Shown: in pieces, positions 1 through 6,257 of the stretch
How the letters are laid out: each line of letters opens with the position of its first letter
Position numbering within the stretch: the stretch's first letter is position 1
Assembly (NCBI GenBank): GCA_027021085.1
Contig: JALUVB010000170.1
Span: 1 to 8,434 of the forward strand
Reading direction: 5' to 3'
Length of the DNA stretch: 8,434 nt
Source of the DNA: a bacterium
Lineage (GTDB): Bacteria > CAIJMQ01 > JAADFP01
Notes under the pieces: model-generated
Databases searched by the model: none
What the model saw: only the letters and a program-made list of their open reading frames with translations
Told to the model about the DNA's origin: nothing
Translations under genes and position numbers: made by a program

Positions 1-411
1 GCCTTCCAGACCCAGTGTGCTTCGAACCTGCGGCAGATCGGGCTGGCAGTGAATATGTTTGTGATGAGCGAGGGTAAATACCCGAATGCTCTCTTCTTTC
101 CCAGGGAGCCATTAAAAAATCCCCGCAGTATTGTGGTGATTCTTAAGCCCTATGGATTAAAAGGGAAAATGTTCATCTGTCCTACTTCCCCTCCCATTTT
201 AAAAGAGAAAGGATTGACCTATCTGTGGAATGATGCACTAAGTGGAAAAGCTCCCTACCGGCTAAGGAATACCTCCCGGACCTGGATGATGATTGATATA
301 ACCGCGGTAGATAAAAGGGTGTCTTCCCACTTCGGAGGCTATAATATTCTCTATGCAGACGGACATGTTTCCTGGTCTTCTAACCCACCACCACTTAAAC
401 CAATAAAGTGA
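1..411 (+). CDS. H-x9-DG pseudopilin-like protein, 5' truncated
   Basis: The reading frame is open from base 1, so this is the C-terminal 136 residues of a longer protein; the ATG at 49 is internal. The first residues include CASNLRQIGLAVNMF, which matches the stretch just after the hydrophobic helix of type IV pilin-like and type II secretion pseudopilins of the DUF1559/H-x9-DG class. Near the C-terminus, H-FGGYNILYA-DG fits the H-x9-DG motif exactly. The prepilin cleavage site and membrane helix would lie upstream of the window. Family members are thought to be exported and assembled or anchored at the cell surface, but the role of most is unknown, and they are often present in many copies per genome. 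The TGA stop shares four bases (GTGA) with the next gene, which suggests translational coupling. I am confident of the family and unsure of any specific function. Confidence 0.85.
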   Translation, partial: AFQTQCASNLRQIGLAVNMFVMSEGKYPNALFFPREPLKNPRSIVVILKPYGLKGKMFICPTSPPILKEKGLTYLWNDALSGKAPYRLRNTSRTWMMIDITAVDKRVSSHFGGYNILYADGHVSWSSNPPPLKPIK

Positions 412-1604
412 AAAAAGCCACTCTGCTCTCTCTGTCTTCCCCGGCTATTTTTGGTGATTTGCAGGAAAGGGTAAACCTGCTTATCAGGTTGCGGTGGGGA
501 GGGATATCCATTCTTACCATTCTTTTCCTCTATTCTATTATATTCCAGGAAAAAGGGCTGCCATACTTGCCTCTTCTCTTCCTGCTTTTTCTTACTTTCT
601 TGTTCAATTTTGCCTTACACCTGGATATAAGCAGACATCGGGCCCCCAAGGAAATACCTTACTTGAGGAGAGCCTTAAACTTACAGCTTTACTTTGATAT
701 CTTCTTTTATCTCTTTGTCTTCCATTTTACCGGCGGGGTGGATTCTCCTTTCTTTATCCTTCTAATCTTTCCTGCTATCTCCTCTACGCTTGTTTTGCCT
801 CCCCCCAGGAATTACCTGCGTGCATTGGTTACCCTTTTTCTCTTTGCCCTTCTCCTTTATGCAGAGAATCGCTGGAAGCTAAATCCGCCTTTCCTGATGA
901 CTATTTCCCCCCTGGAAAAAACATTTCTTATCTTCATTGCCCTTACCGGTTCTCTGGCACTTTCTCTCTATCTTACTTCCAGCCTTATTCAAAGACTGCA
1001 GGAAAGATTACGCCATCTTATTTCTCTGCAGAGGGAACTGCAGCGAAATTACCTGGAAACAGTTATGGCGCTGGCACAGGCAGTGGAGGCAAAAGATCCT
1101 GGTATTAAAAATCACTTGGAAAGAGCCATCAAATATGCTACTTTAATTGGGAATAGGTTTAATCTGAATAAGGAAGATATGGATGCCTTGAAATTCGGTG
1201 CGGTCCTGCATGACATAGGGAAAATAGGAGTGAATGGAAGTGTTCTCTTCAAGCCCGAGAGGCTGACACCTGAAGAGTTTGCAATAATAAAAAAGCATCC
1301 GGAAATGGGAATAGAAATAATAAAAGGAGTGGAATTCTTAAAAAGGGTGGAACCTATAATCCTGCATCACCACGAAAGATACGACGGTAAGGGGTACCCA
1401 GGAGGCTTGAAAGGAGAGGAAATTCCCCTTCTGGCAAGAATTGTAAGTGTAGTGGATGCTTACGAGGCCATGACCTCTGACCGCCTTTACAAGAAGGCTA
1501 AAAGTAAACAGGAAGCCATGGAAGAATTAAAAAAAGAGAAAGGGAGACAATTTGACCCTAAAGTAGTGGATGTTTTCTTAGATATTCTGGAGGAAGAAAA
1601 ATGA
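408..1604 (+). CDS. Membrane sensor with C-terminal HD-GYP domain (probable c-di-GMP phosphodiesterase)
   Basis: This 398-residue protein has two parts. Residues about 25-193 hold five or six hydrophobic segments, with a GGVDSPFF motif (109-116) and an N-terminal ERVNLLIRLRW-like start resembling the membrane sensor regions of RegB-type histidine kinases. A short amphipathic linker (about 195-222) leads into an HD-GYP domain (about 225-396). Visible metal and catalytic residues are H236, H268-D269 followed by K272, H297, the HHER segment (320-323), GYP (329-331) and D350 in VVDAYEAM. HD-GYP enzymes hydrolyse cyclic di-GMP to pGpG or GMP at a two- or three-metal centre, and all key residues look intact. 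The GTG start is inferred from the 4-base GTGA overlap with the pseudopilin; I see no strong ribosome-binding site. The stop overlaps the purB start (ATGA). Activity is inferred from motifs; the sensed signal is unknown. Confidence 0.92.
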   Translation: MKKATLLSLSSPAIFGDLQERVNLLIRLRWGGISILTILFLYSIIFQEKGLPYLPLLFLLFLTFLFNFALHLDISRHRAPKEIPYLRRALNLQLYFDIFFYLFVFHFTGGVDSPFFILLIFPAISSTLVLPPPRNYLRALVTLFLFALLLYAENRWKLNPPFLMTISPLEKTFLIFIALTGSLALSLYLTSSLIQRLQERLRHLISLQRELQRNYLETVMALAQAVEAKDPGIKNHLERAIKYATLIGNRFNLNKEDMDALKFGAVLHDIGKIGVNGSVLFKPERLTPEEFAIIKKHPEMGIEIIKGVEFLKRVEPIILHHHERYDGKGYPGGLKGEEIPLLARIVSVVDAYEAMTSDRLYKKAKSKQEAMEELKKEKGRQFDPKVVDVFLDILEEEK

Positions 1605-2899
1605 TTTCTCGTTATGCAAGAAAGGAGATGGCAGACATATGGTCCGGAGAGAAGAGATTTTCCTGGTGGCTGGAAATAGAAATACTTTTGTTGGAATATC
1701 TTGCCTCTAAAGGGAAAATATTTCCTGAAGTGCCGGGGAGGGTAAGGGAGAAGGCACGTATTAATATAAAAAGGATAAGGGAGCTGGAGAAAGTAAACAG
1801 GCACGAAGTTATTGCTTTTGTGGAGAGTATTATTGAACAGGTGGGAGAAGATGGGAAGTTTATCCATTTTGGTCTTACCTCCTCTGACCTCATGGATACT
1901 GCCCTCTCCTGCCAGGTGCAGGAAGGGGGGGAATTACTGCTGCAGGGTATGGCCAGGTTGGAGAGGGCTCTCAGGGAAAAGGCAATTCAATACAAAAACC
2001 TGGCCATGATAGGCAGAACGCATGGGATACATGCTGAGCCTATTACCCTGGGGTTAAAATTTGCCCGCTGGTGGGAGGAGCACAAGAGGAATACGGGTCG
2101 ACTTTCTCGTTCCCTGGGAAATGCACGCTATGGGAAAATATCTGGAGCCGTAGGTACTTATTCCCACCTGGAGCCGGAGGGAGAGGAATTTATTCTTTCT
2201 CGCCTGGGATTAAAGGTGGAGCCGGTTTCTTCCCAGATTTTGCCCAGAGATAGGTTTGCTGACGTACTTCTCACCCTCTCGTTGATTGCTACTTCCCTGG
2301 AGGAATTTTCCCTGGAGATACGGCATTTGCAGCGTTCCGAGGTGGGAGAACTGGAAGAGCCCTTTACCAGCGGACAGAAAGGTTCCTCTGCCATGCCTCA
2401 TAAGAGAAATCCTATCCTTTCGGAAAGAATCTGCGGGTTGGCAAGGGTGTTGAGGGGCAATGCCCTGGTCTCTCTGGAAAATGTTCCCCTCTGGCATGAG
2501 AGGGATATATCTCATTCCTCGGCGGAAAGGATAATCATCCCCGATTCATTTATCTTGCTGGATTACCTGCTGGATAAATTCACCTGGATAATGGAAAATT
2601 TGCGGGTGAACGAAGAGAAAATAGCAGAAAACATGGAATCCTCGCAGGGGATATATTTTTCCCAGAATTTAATGCTCAAATTAGTGGATAAGGGAATGGG
2701 AAGAGTGGAAGCGTATGAGATAGTGCAGAAATTGGCTATGAAAAGCATGCAAGAAGGACAATCTTTCCTGGAAGAGGTAAAGAAAAATCGTAAGGTGAGG
2801 GAGATTTTTACAGAAGAGGAAATCAAAGAGGTTTTCAGCCTGCAAAATCTCCTTGCCAATGTAAATCGTATCTTTGATAGGATTGGTATTCATGAGTAA
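1601..2899 (+). CDS. purB: Adenylosuccinate lyase
   Basis: The product is a 432-residue enzyme of the fumarase/aspartase superfamily. It catalyses two fumarate-releasing steps of purine synthesis: SAICAR to AICAR, and adenylosuccinate to AMP. It acts in the cytoplasm as a homotetramer. The family signature SSAMPHKRNP is at 262-271; this mobile loop carries the catalytic serine. H68, H89 (in HFGLTSSD) and H141 (in GRTHGIHAEP) fall at the active-site histidine positions of the Bacillus-type enzyme, whose length (about 430) also matches. The ATG overlaps the HD-GYP stop (ATGA) and is preceded by GGAGG at 1589-1593 with a 7-base spacer, so this start is well supported. No other purine gene is visible, so it sits apart from a pur operon, at least within this window. 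Function is nearly certain. Confidence 0.97.
   Translation: MISRYARKEMADIWSGEKRFSWWLEIEILLLEYLASKGKIFPEVPGRVREKARINIKRIRELEKVNRHEVIAFVESIIEQVGEDGKFIHFGLTSSDLMDTALSCQVQEGGELLLQGMARLERALREKAIQYKNLAMIGRTHGIHAEPITLGLKFARWWEEHKRNTGRLSRSLGNARYGKISGAVGTYSHLEPEGEEFILSRLGLKVEPVSSQILPRDRFADVLLTLSLIATSLEEFSLEIRHLQRSEVGELEEPFTSGQKGSSAMPHKRNPILSERICGLARVLRGNALVSLENVPLWHERDISHSSAERIIIPDSFILLDYLLDKFTWIMENLRVNEEKIAENMESSQGIYFSQNLMLKLVDKGMGRVEAYEIVQKLAMKSMQEGQSFLEEVKKNRKVREIFTEEEIKEVFSLQNLLANVNRIFDRIGIHE
2879..2882 (+). promoter_or_regulatory. Ribosome-binding site deciding the UDG start
   Basis: AGGA lies nine bases before the ATG at 2892, inside the end of purB. It favours that ATG over an in-frame TTG at 2874, which has no comparable motif. 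Confidence 0.55.
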
Positions 2900-3500
2900 G
2901 AAAGAAGAATTACAAAAGTTAAAAGAGGAAGTGGAAAGCTGCAGCCGTTGTGCCCTGCATCTTTCCAGGACACAGGCAGTATTTGGCATGGGGAACCCGG
3001 AATCAAGAATATTATTCGTAGGCGAGGCACCGGGATACTACGAGGACCTGCAGGGGCTGCCCTTTGTGGGACAGGCGGGTAAACTCCTGGATAAACTGCT
3101 GGGAGAAATTGGGTTCTCCAGGAAGGAGATATACATTGCAAATGTGCTCAAATGCAGGCCTCCTAAGAACCGCGACCCCCTTCCCCAGGAGATAGAGATA
3201 TGCAAACCCTATTTATTGAAGCAGATAGAGATAATTCAGCCTTCCCTGGTCTGTACCCTGGGCAGATTTGCCCTTCATCTGCTCTATGGGAAGAAAATCC
3301 CCATATCCAAGTTTCACGGAAAAGTCCTTCCCGGGGATATTTTCACCATCTATCCATTATTTCATCCTGCGGCTGCTCTGCATCAGCCGGCACTTTATAC
3401 TCCTTTGCGGGAAGATTTTCTTAATCTGGCAAAGATATTAAAAGAGTTGAAAAGTACTCCTCCGGTTGAGAAAAAACCTACCCAGATTACACTCTTCTGA
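2892..3500 (+). CDS. Family 4 uracil-DNA glycosylase (iron-sulphur type)
   Basis: This 202-residue enzyme removes uracil from DNA as the first step of base-excision repair, acting on deaminated cytosine. The four cysteines that bind a 4Fe-4S cluster in family 4 are present: C17 and C20 (CSRC), C88 (KCRPP) and C104. The active-site motif GEAPGYYED is at 44-52, followed by GLPFVGQAGKLLD, and the second motif HPAA is at 158-161. Length is typical of bacterial members. The last residues are QITLF, which resembles the bacterial sliding-clamp binding pentapeptide. I chose the ATG at 2892 because of an AGGA nine bases upstream; a TTG at 2874 would add six residues. The gene overlaps the end of purB by 8 bases. 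The convergent response-regulator gene ends 12 bases beyond its stop. Confidence 0.94.
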   Translation: MSKKEELQKLKEEVESCSRCALHLSRTQAVFGMGNPESRILFVGEAPGYYEDLQGLPFVGQAGKLLDKLLGEIGFSRKEIYIANVLKCRPPKNRDPLPQEIEICKPYLLKQIEIIQPSLVCTLGRFALHLLYGKKIPISKFHGKVLPGDIFTIYPLFHPAAALHQPALYTPLREDFLNLAKILKELKSTPPVEKKPTQITLF

Positions 3501-3512
3501 GGAGTCAGCTAA

Positions 3513-3881
3513 TTATCTCACCACCCGGCTTAACAGCTCTTTTAGAGCAAAGAGACTGTTGCCATCTTTATGCACATAGTGAGCTCCCTCAATAATTCTC
3601 TTATCTATTTGTTCTTCAGTGAGCCCGGTGTGATAGATTATGGGAATTTCCTTGTAAGTGGGGTGTTTTTTGATAAAATCGCCTACCGTGCCTCCATGAC
3701 TCCTCATCATTATGTCCAGTATAGCAGCGCTGATTTCTGGCTTTTTGTTCCTGAGAATGTTCAAGGCCTCTACCCCGTCCCTGGCAGGGATTACCTCGTA
3801 TCCCATATTTTCCAGAAACATTTTTACCACTTCTCTCAAGTCGTTATTATCTTCCACCAGTAAAATCTTTTTCTTTTCCAT
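3513..3881 (-). CDS. Stand-alone response regulator receiver domain
   Basis: The 122-residue protein is a single CheY-like receiver with no output domain. The acidic pair E10-D11, phosphoacceptor D56 (in AAILDIMM), T85 (in IIYHTG) and K105 are all in place, so it can probably be phosphorylated by a histidine kinase. Two features depart from consensus: the lysine is followed by D106 rather than the usual proline (HKDG), and the loop after D56 reads IMMRSHGG instead of a typical MP-containing loop. The ATG has a strong ribosome-binding site, AGGAGGAA at 3886-3893 on this strand, 6 bases away. It is the last gene of the minus-strand run, 75 bases after the 261-residue protein. No kinase is visible nearby, so its partner is encoded elsewhere. 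The family is sure and the role unknown. Confidence 0.93.
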   Translation of the reverse strand: MEKKKILLVEDNNDLREVVKMFLENMGYEVIPARDGVEALNILRNKKPEISAAILDIMMRSHGGTVGDFIKKHPTYKEIPIIYHTGLTEEQIDKRIIEGAHYVHKDGNSLFALKELLSRVVR

Positions 3882-3885
3882 ATAC

Positions 3886-3893
3886 TTCCTCCT
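3886..3893 (-). promoter_or_regulatory. Strong ribosome-binding site of the response regulator
   Basis: AGGAGGAA on the minus strand, 6 bases before the ATG at 3881, fixes the start of the receiver gene. It also shows that this genome uses Shine-Dalgarno initiation for internal operon genes. Confidence 0.7.
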
Positions 3894-3956
3894 AATTTCA
3901 GGGGGTAAAATCTTTCACAAAAAGCGGAGAGCTACCCTTATAACTCATCCATCTTC

Positions 3957-4742
3957 TCATATCTTCCCCAGTGCTTTAAGTATACCGCGATTTACTCTTT
4001 CCTGGAAATCTTCCGGAGAAAGCAGTTTTAAGTTGGTAAGGGGATTACCGTCCATAATAAACCTCACTGAATCATCAACGAGAAGATTTTCTCCGCGGTT
4101 GCTGATGTATTCCAGAAACTGGAGCATGTTCTCAAAGCGTGTCAACTTCAGGGGTAAACCCAGGGAAGGGAAAGCAAAACTCTTTTCAAAAATCTGCAGG
4201 TGCAGTAAGGGATCGTCGGAAACCAATGAAAGTAAATAATTCCACTTGGACACTTCTTCTGCTTTCTTCTCCCAACCTCCTACCCGTACTGCTCCGTACT
4301 GGGTAACTGCCACTCTATGCTCAGGATTATAGACTCTTTTCTCAATCTGTTCCTTTCTCCTGACCCGGGCACAGGCAAGGTACAGGAGCTTTTCGTAAGG
4401 TATGCGGAAGGTTTCTTCCTTGCTTTTCAGGATGAGTTCATTCTCTTCCACCTTTCCCCGCAGGACTTCTACGGGTTGAGGAAGTGCGTTAATTTCCTCC
4501 TCGCTGACCATTTCCACTTCTATTCCCCTTTCCCCTATCTTTTCCTTCCAGTAGAGAGCTTTTTCCTCTTCCAACCCTTTGCACAGGAATCCCGTGGAAA
4601 TAATTTTGTTTTTTTCCAGAGCAGTGAGTTTTTTCCAGGGGAGCAATGCCCAGTCGAGTTTATCGGCCTTTAATCCCTGTAAATCTTTTATAAAGAGAAC
4701 AAATCTACTCATACCTGCCAGAATAGCCTCCCTGTCAGTCAC
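3957..4742 (-). CDS. Hypothetical protein, 261 residues, possibly with a PH-like region
   Basis: I do not recognise this family with confidence. The protein is soluble, has no signal peptide or membrane segment, and is rich in Lys and Glu. Residues about 12-95 alternate helix and strand, with a compact unit around TGFLCKGLEEEKALYW and a conserved-looking EINALPQP. Residues about 96-175 look mainly beta, with RIPYEKLLYLACARV resembling a strand pattern of bacterial PH-like domains. The C-terminal third is mixed helical. The GTG start shares GTGA with the stop of the flavodoxin-like gene, implying coupled translation. An ATG at 4712 (residue 11) with an AGGGAGG 14 bases upstream is an alternative start. 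The long + strand frame antisense to its C-terminal half looks like a shadow. It could be a regulatory or scaffold protein; no function can be assigned. Confidence 0.8.
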   Translation of the reverse strand: MTDREAILAGMSRFVLFIKDLQGLKADKLDWALLPWKKLTALEKNKIISTGFLCKGLEEEKALYWKEKIGERGIEVEMVSEEEINALPQPVEVLRGKVEENELILKSKEETFRIPYEKLLYLACARVRRKEQIEKRVYNPEHRVAVTQYGAVRVGGWEKKAEEVSKWNYLLSLVSDDPLLHLQIFEKSFAFPSLGLPLKLTRFENMLQFLEYISNRGENLLVDDSVRFIMDGNPLTNLKLLSPEDFQERVNRGILKALGKI

Positions 4743-5236
4743 TTTGAGTCCGGCAATGATGTGTCTATGAAAAAATTTACCCGCTCTTTTATTCTCTCCG
4801 GCATTTTCATCAGCTTGCCTTTTATTTGCAATACAGAGATAACCTCACCTCCCTGTTTCTCTACAAGCCTGCTGAGTACTCTTTCAGCCCTTCTCCTTCC
4901 TGCACCACTACCAAAAGTTAAAAACAAAAACACCTTTTTCCCTTTCCATCCCTCCGTATGTTTAACAAAGGAAGATATGGCAGGTACAGGGGAAAATGCC
5001 CATACAGGCGAACCAAGGAAAATCAGGTCGTACGTCTCCAAATCCTTAATTTCTACGGGAACTTCTTTTGAGAGAAAGGCGCGGAAACATTCCTGGACAA
5101 ATGTTCCCTCGTCACCCTTCATACTAAAAGCCTCTGTCTTTACTTCTTTTTTCCTCAGCACCTCTTCTATGAGAGAGGCCAGAGCTTCAGTGTTTCCTGT
5201 CTTAGAAAAATAAATTATTATTGCTTTCACAATCAA
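4739..5236 (-). CDS. Flavodoxin-like protein
   Basis: The 165-residue protein fits the flavodoxin fold. The FMN phosphate-binding loop is S11-KTGN-T16 directly after the first strand (KAIIIYFS). SPVW at 76-79 matches the loop that packs on the isoalloxazine ring, and TFGSGAG at 107-113 matches the second flavin loop. Such proteins carry electrons or act as small FMN-dependent reductases in the cytoplasm. The start is uncertain: TTG at 5236 shares TTGA with the stop of the Mth938-like gene, while GTG at 5230 gives the more usual N-terminus MKAIIIYF. Neither has a clear ribosome-binding site, so it probably depends on reinitiation from the gene upstream. The stop overlaps the next start (GTGA). 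The family is well supported; the redox partner is not known. Confidence 0.9.
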   Translation of the reverse strand: MIVKAIIIYFSKTGNTEALASLIEEVLRKKEVKTEAFSMKGDEGTFVQECFRAFLSKEVPVEIKDLETYDLIFLGSPVWAFSPVPAISSFVKHTEGWKGKKVFLFLTFGSGAGRRRAERVLSRLVEKQGGEVISVLQIKGKLMKMPERIKERVNFFIDTSLPDSK

Positions 5237-5577
5237 CAGGTAAGGTGAAAAGCCCCTACCACCTTTTTCCTTTCTTTTAATAATTGGTTAAATATGTCCG
5301 CTGCTTTTCCGGTAACAGAGGAAATAAGTTCTATGTTCTTTTCTTCGGTTATAAATATTTGCACTTCCCGGGGAATTTTCATCATGCCAAAGTATCCCTT
5401 TCCAATTACCAGCACCTCAGGTGCATAGGAAAATACTTCCTCCAGATCCTCCAGGGATAGCTTATGCCCTTCCCTTCTCCACCAGTTTTCCTTGATTTTA
5501 TCGGGGAAGATGATTAAATCCTTGCTATATCTTTTTCCCCTCACCACAATATTCCCAAAAGAATATGACTCAATCAC
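5233..5577 (-). CDS. Mth938-like domain protein (DUF498/AAMDC type)
   Basis: This 114-residue single-domain protein matches the Mth938/DUF498 family, whose fold is shared with the mitochondrial complex I assembly factor NDUFAF3. Telling segments are IESYSFGNIVVRGKRY at the N-terminus, WWRREGH (32-38), VIGKGYFG (57-64) and the C-terminal VVGAFHLTC. Length is full for the family. The biochemical role in bacteria is not established. The GTG at 5577 is the only plausible start because an in-frame TAA lies two codons upstream. A TATAAT sits only 5 bases before it, raising the possibility of a leaderless transcript; the nearest purine run, GGAAGGGG, ends 13 bases from the start. It is the first gene of an overlapping trio with the flavodoxin-like and 261-residue proteins. 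Confidence 0.9.
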   Translation of the reverse strand: MIESYSFGNIVVRGKRYSKDLIIFPDKIKENWWRREGHKLSLEDLEEVFSYAPEVLVIGKGYFGMMKIPREVQIFITEEKNIELISSVTGKAADIFNQLLKERKKVVGAFHLTC

Positions 5578-5582
5578 AGCTT

Positions 5583-5612
5583 ATTATATTCCCCTTCCTG
5601 TTGCCTTTGCAA
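5583..5612 (-). promoter_or_regulatory. Putative sigma-70 promoter for the Mth938-like gene
   Basis: On the minus strand TTGCAA (5607-5612) is followed after 18 bases by a perfect TATAAT (5583-5588). The -10 box ends 5 bases before the GTG start at 5577, so transcription would begin at or within the start codon. The -35 matches consensus at four of six positions. No transcript data are available. Confidence 0.45.
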
Positions 5613-5674
5613 GTTACCCGCTTCAGCAATTATCTCTTACCCCGGGTAAAAATTTATTTTATCCGGAATTAAAG

Positions 5675-5690
5675 CGCAAAAAAAATTGCG
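5675..5690. repeat. Small inverted repeat just after the helical-protein gene
   Basis: CGCAA and TTGCG flank six A/T bases, giving a perfect 5-base-pair stem a few bases beyond the stop of the 143-residue gene. On the minus strand the loop is a U run, and no U tract follows the stem, so it is a poor terminator. It may be a weak transcript-end or processing signal. Confidence 0.25.
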
Positions 5691-5696
5691 GGGCGT

Positions 5697-6128
5697 TCAG
5701 GAACTTTCCTCTGGCTGGGTTATTGTAGTGATTGCTTCAATGAGATAAATCAATTCCTTAATCTTGGGGTCCAGATACTCGGCCAGGTCGGGAGGCGGTT
5801 GCCCATATCTTTTCATCTTTTCCACTTCCAGGTCACATAGAATTTCCCACACCTTGGCTGAGCGGGAAGAGATAAGAGAAGCATCCAGTGATACTTCAGG
5901 ATAGAGATGCAGGTCCCTTTTGAGAATTCTTAGCCTTTCTTCTATTTCTTCCAGCAGGTGCTGTATTTCCTGGATATCTTTCGGGGAGAGGGCTCTTCTC
6001 ACCTGCACCAAGATGCCATCTTCCCGACCGCTTTTCAACAGTATATTCCTAATCTCCTCCACTAACTCTTCCACCAGAAAGAGGTAGGAAGTAATTGCCC
6101 TGCGGTATGTTTTAGAAAGAGGGGTCAT
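5697..6128 (-). CDS. Hypothetical small helical protein, 143 residues
   Basis: I do not recognise this protein. It has no signal peptide or membrane segment and appears almost wholly helical. A strongly charged, coiled-coil-like stretch lies around residues 53-75 (IQEIQHLLEEIEERLRILKR). A second helical part around 85-110 carries SSRSAKVWEILCDLEVEKM. A proline-rich break (GQPPPD) follows, and a final helix ends in an acidic tail (QPEESS). The composition suggests a small adaptor or oligomerising protein. It is the first gene of the minus-strand run, 119 bases from the Mth938-like gene, and an internal promoter may separate the two. The ATG has no ribosome-binding site; the upstream bases are AT-rich. 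It could be a regulator or a structural partner; nothing in the sequence decides. Confidence 0.75.
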   Translation of the reverse strand: MTPLSKTYRRAITSYLFLVEELVEEIRNILLKSGREDGILVQVRRALSPKDIQEIQHLLEEIEERLRILKRDLHLYPEVSLDASLISSRSAKVWEILCDLEVEKMKRYGQPPPDLAEYLDPKIKELIYLIEAITTITQPEESS

Positions 6129-6134
6129 TTTACA

Positions 6135-6162
6135 ACTTTATCATTTCACTTTTATATTTCAA
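6135..6162 (-). promoter_or_regulatory. Weak promoter candidate for the helical-protein gene
   Basis: On the minus strand TTGAAA (6157-6162) and TAAAGT (6135-6140) are 16 bases apart, and the start codon lies 6 bases beyond. This is a poor -10 box. A perfect TATAAT at 6190-6195, with no good -35, is an alternative and would give a leader of about 55 bases. Both are tentative. Confidence 0.25.
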
Positions 6163-6221
6163 ATAAAATCTTCTGGTATTCTATATCACATTATACCTTT
6201 TATCAACGAGGTTATGCATAA

Positions 6222-6238
6222 GTGGAATTATAGTCCAC
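6222..6238. repeat. Short inverted repeat between divergent genes
   Basis: GTGGA (6222-6226) and TCCAC (6234-6238) flank a 7-base spacer. It lies between divergently transcribed genes, upstream of the minus-strand run. It could be an operator half-site pair, but it is short enough to arise by chance. Confidence 0.2.
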
Positions 6239-6257
6239 AGCTTGGTTTGGAAAAGAG

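Noticed and set aside
49-411. ATG at 49 as the true start of the first gene
   Set aside because: The frame is open to base 1, and the residues before the ATG match the conserved pseudopilin helix boundary, so the gene is truncated by the window edge.
3536-3548. GCTCT-TTT-AGAGC hairpin as terminator for the convergent genes
   Set aside because: Only five pairs, it lies inside the response regulator coding end, and neither strand has a U tract after it.
3712-4239. Plus-strand frame of 175 residues
   Set aside because: It is antisense to the 261-residue protein and the response regulator, Ser/Phe-rich as expected from a shadow of Lys/Glu-rich genes, and lacks a start signal.
4761-5213. Plus-strand frame of 150 residues
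   Set aside because: It is antisense to the flavodoxin-like gene, whose motifs are clear; composition marks it as a shadow.
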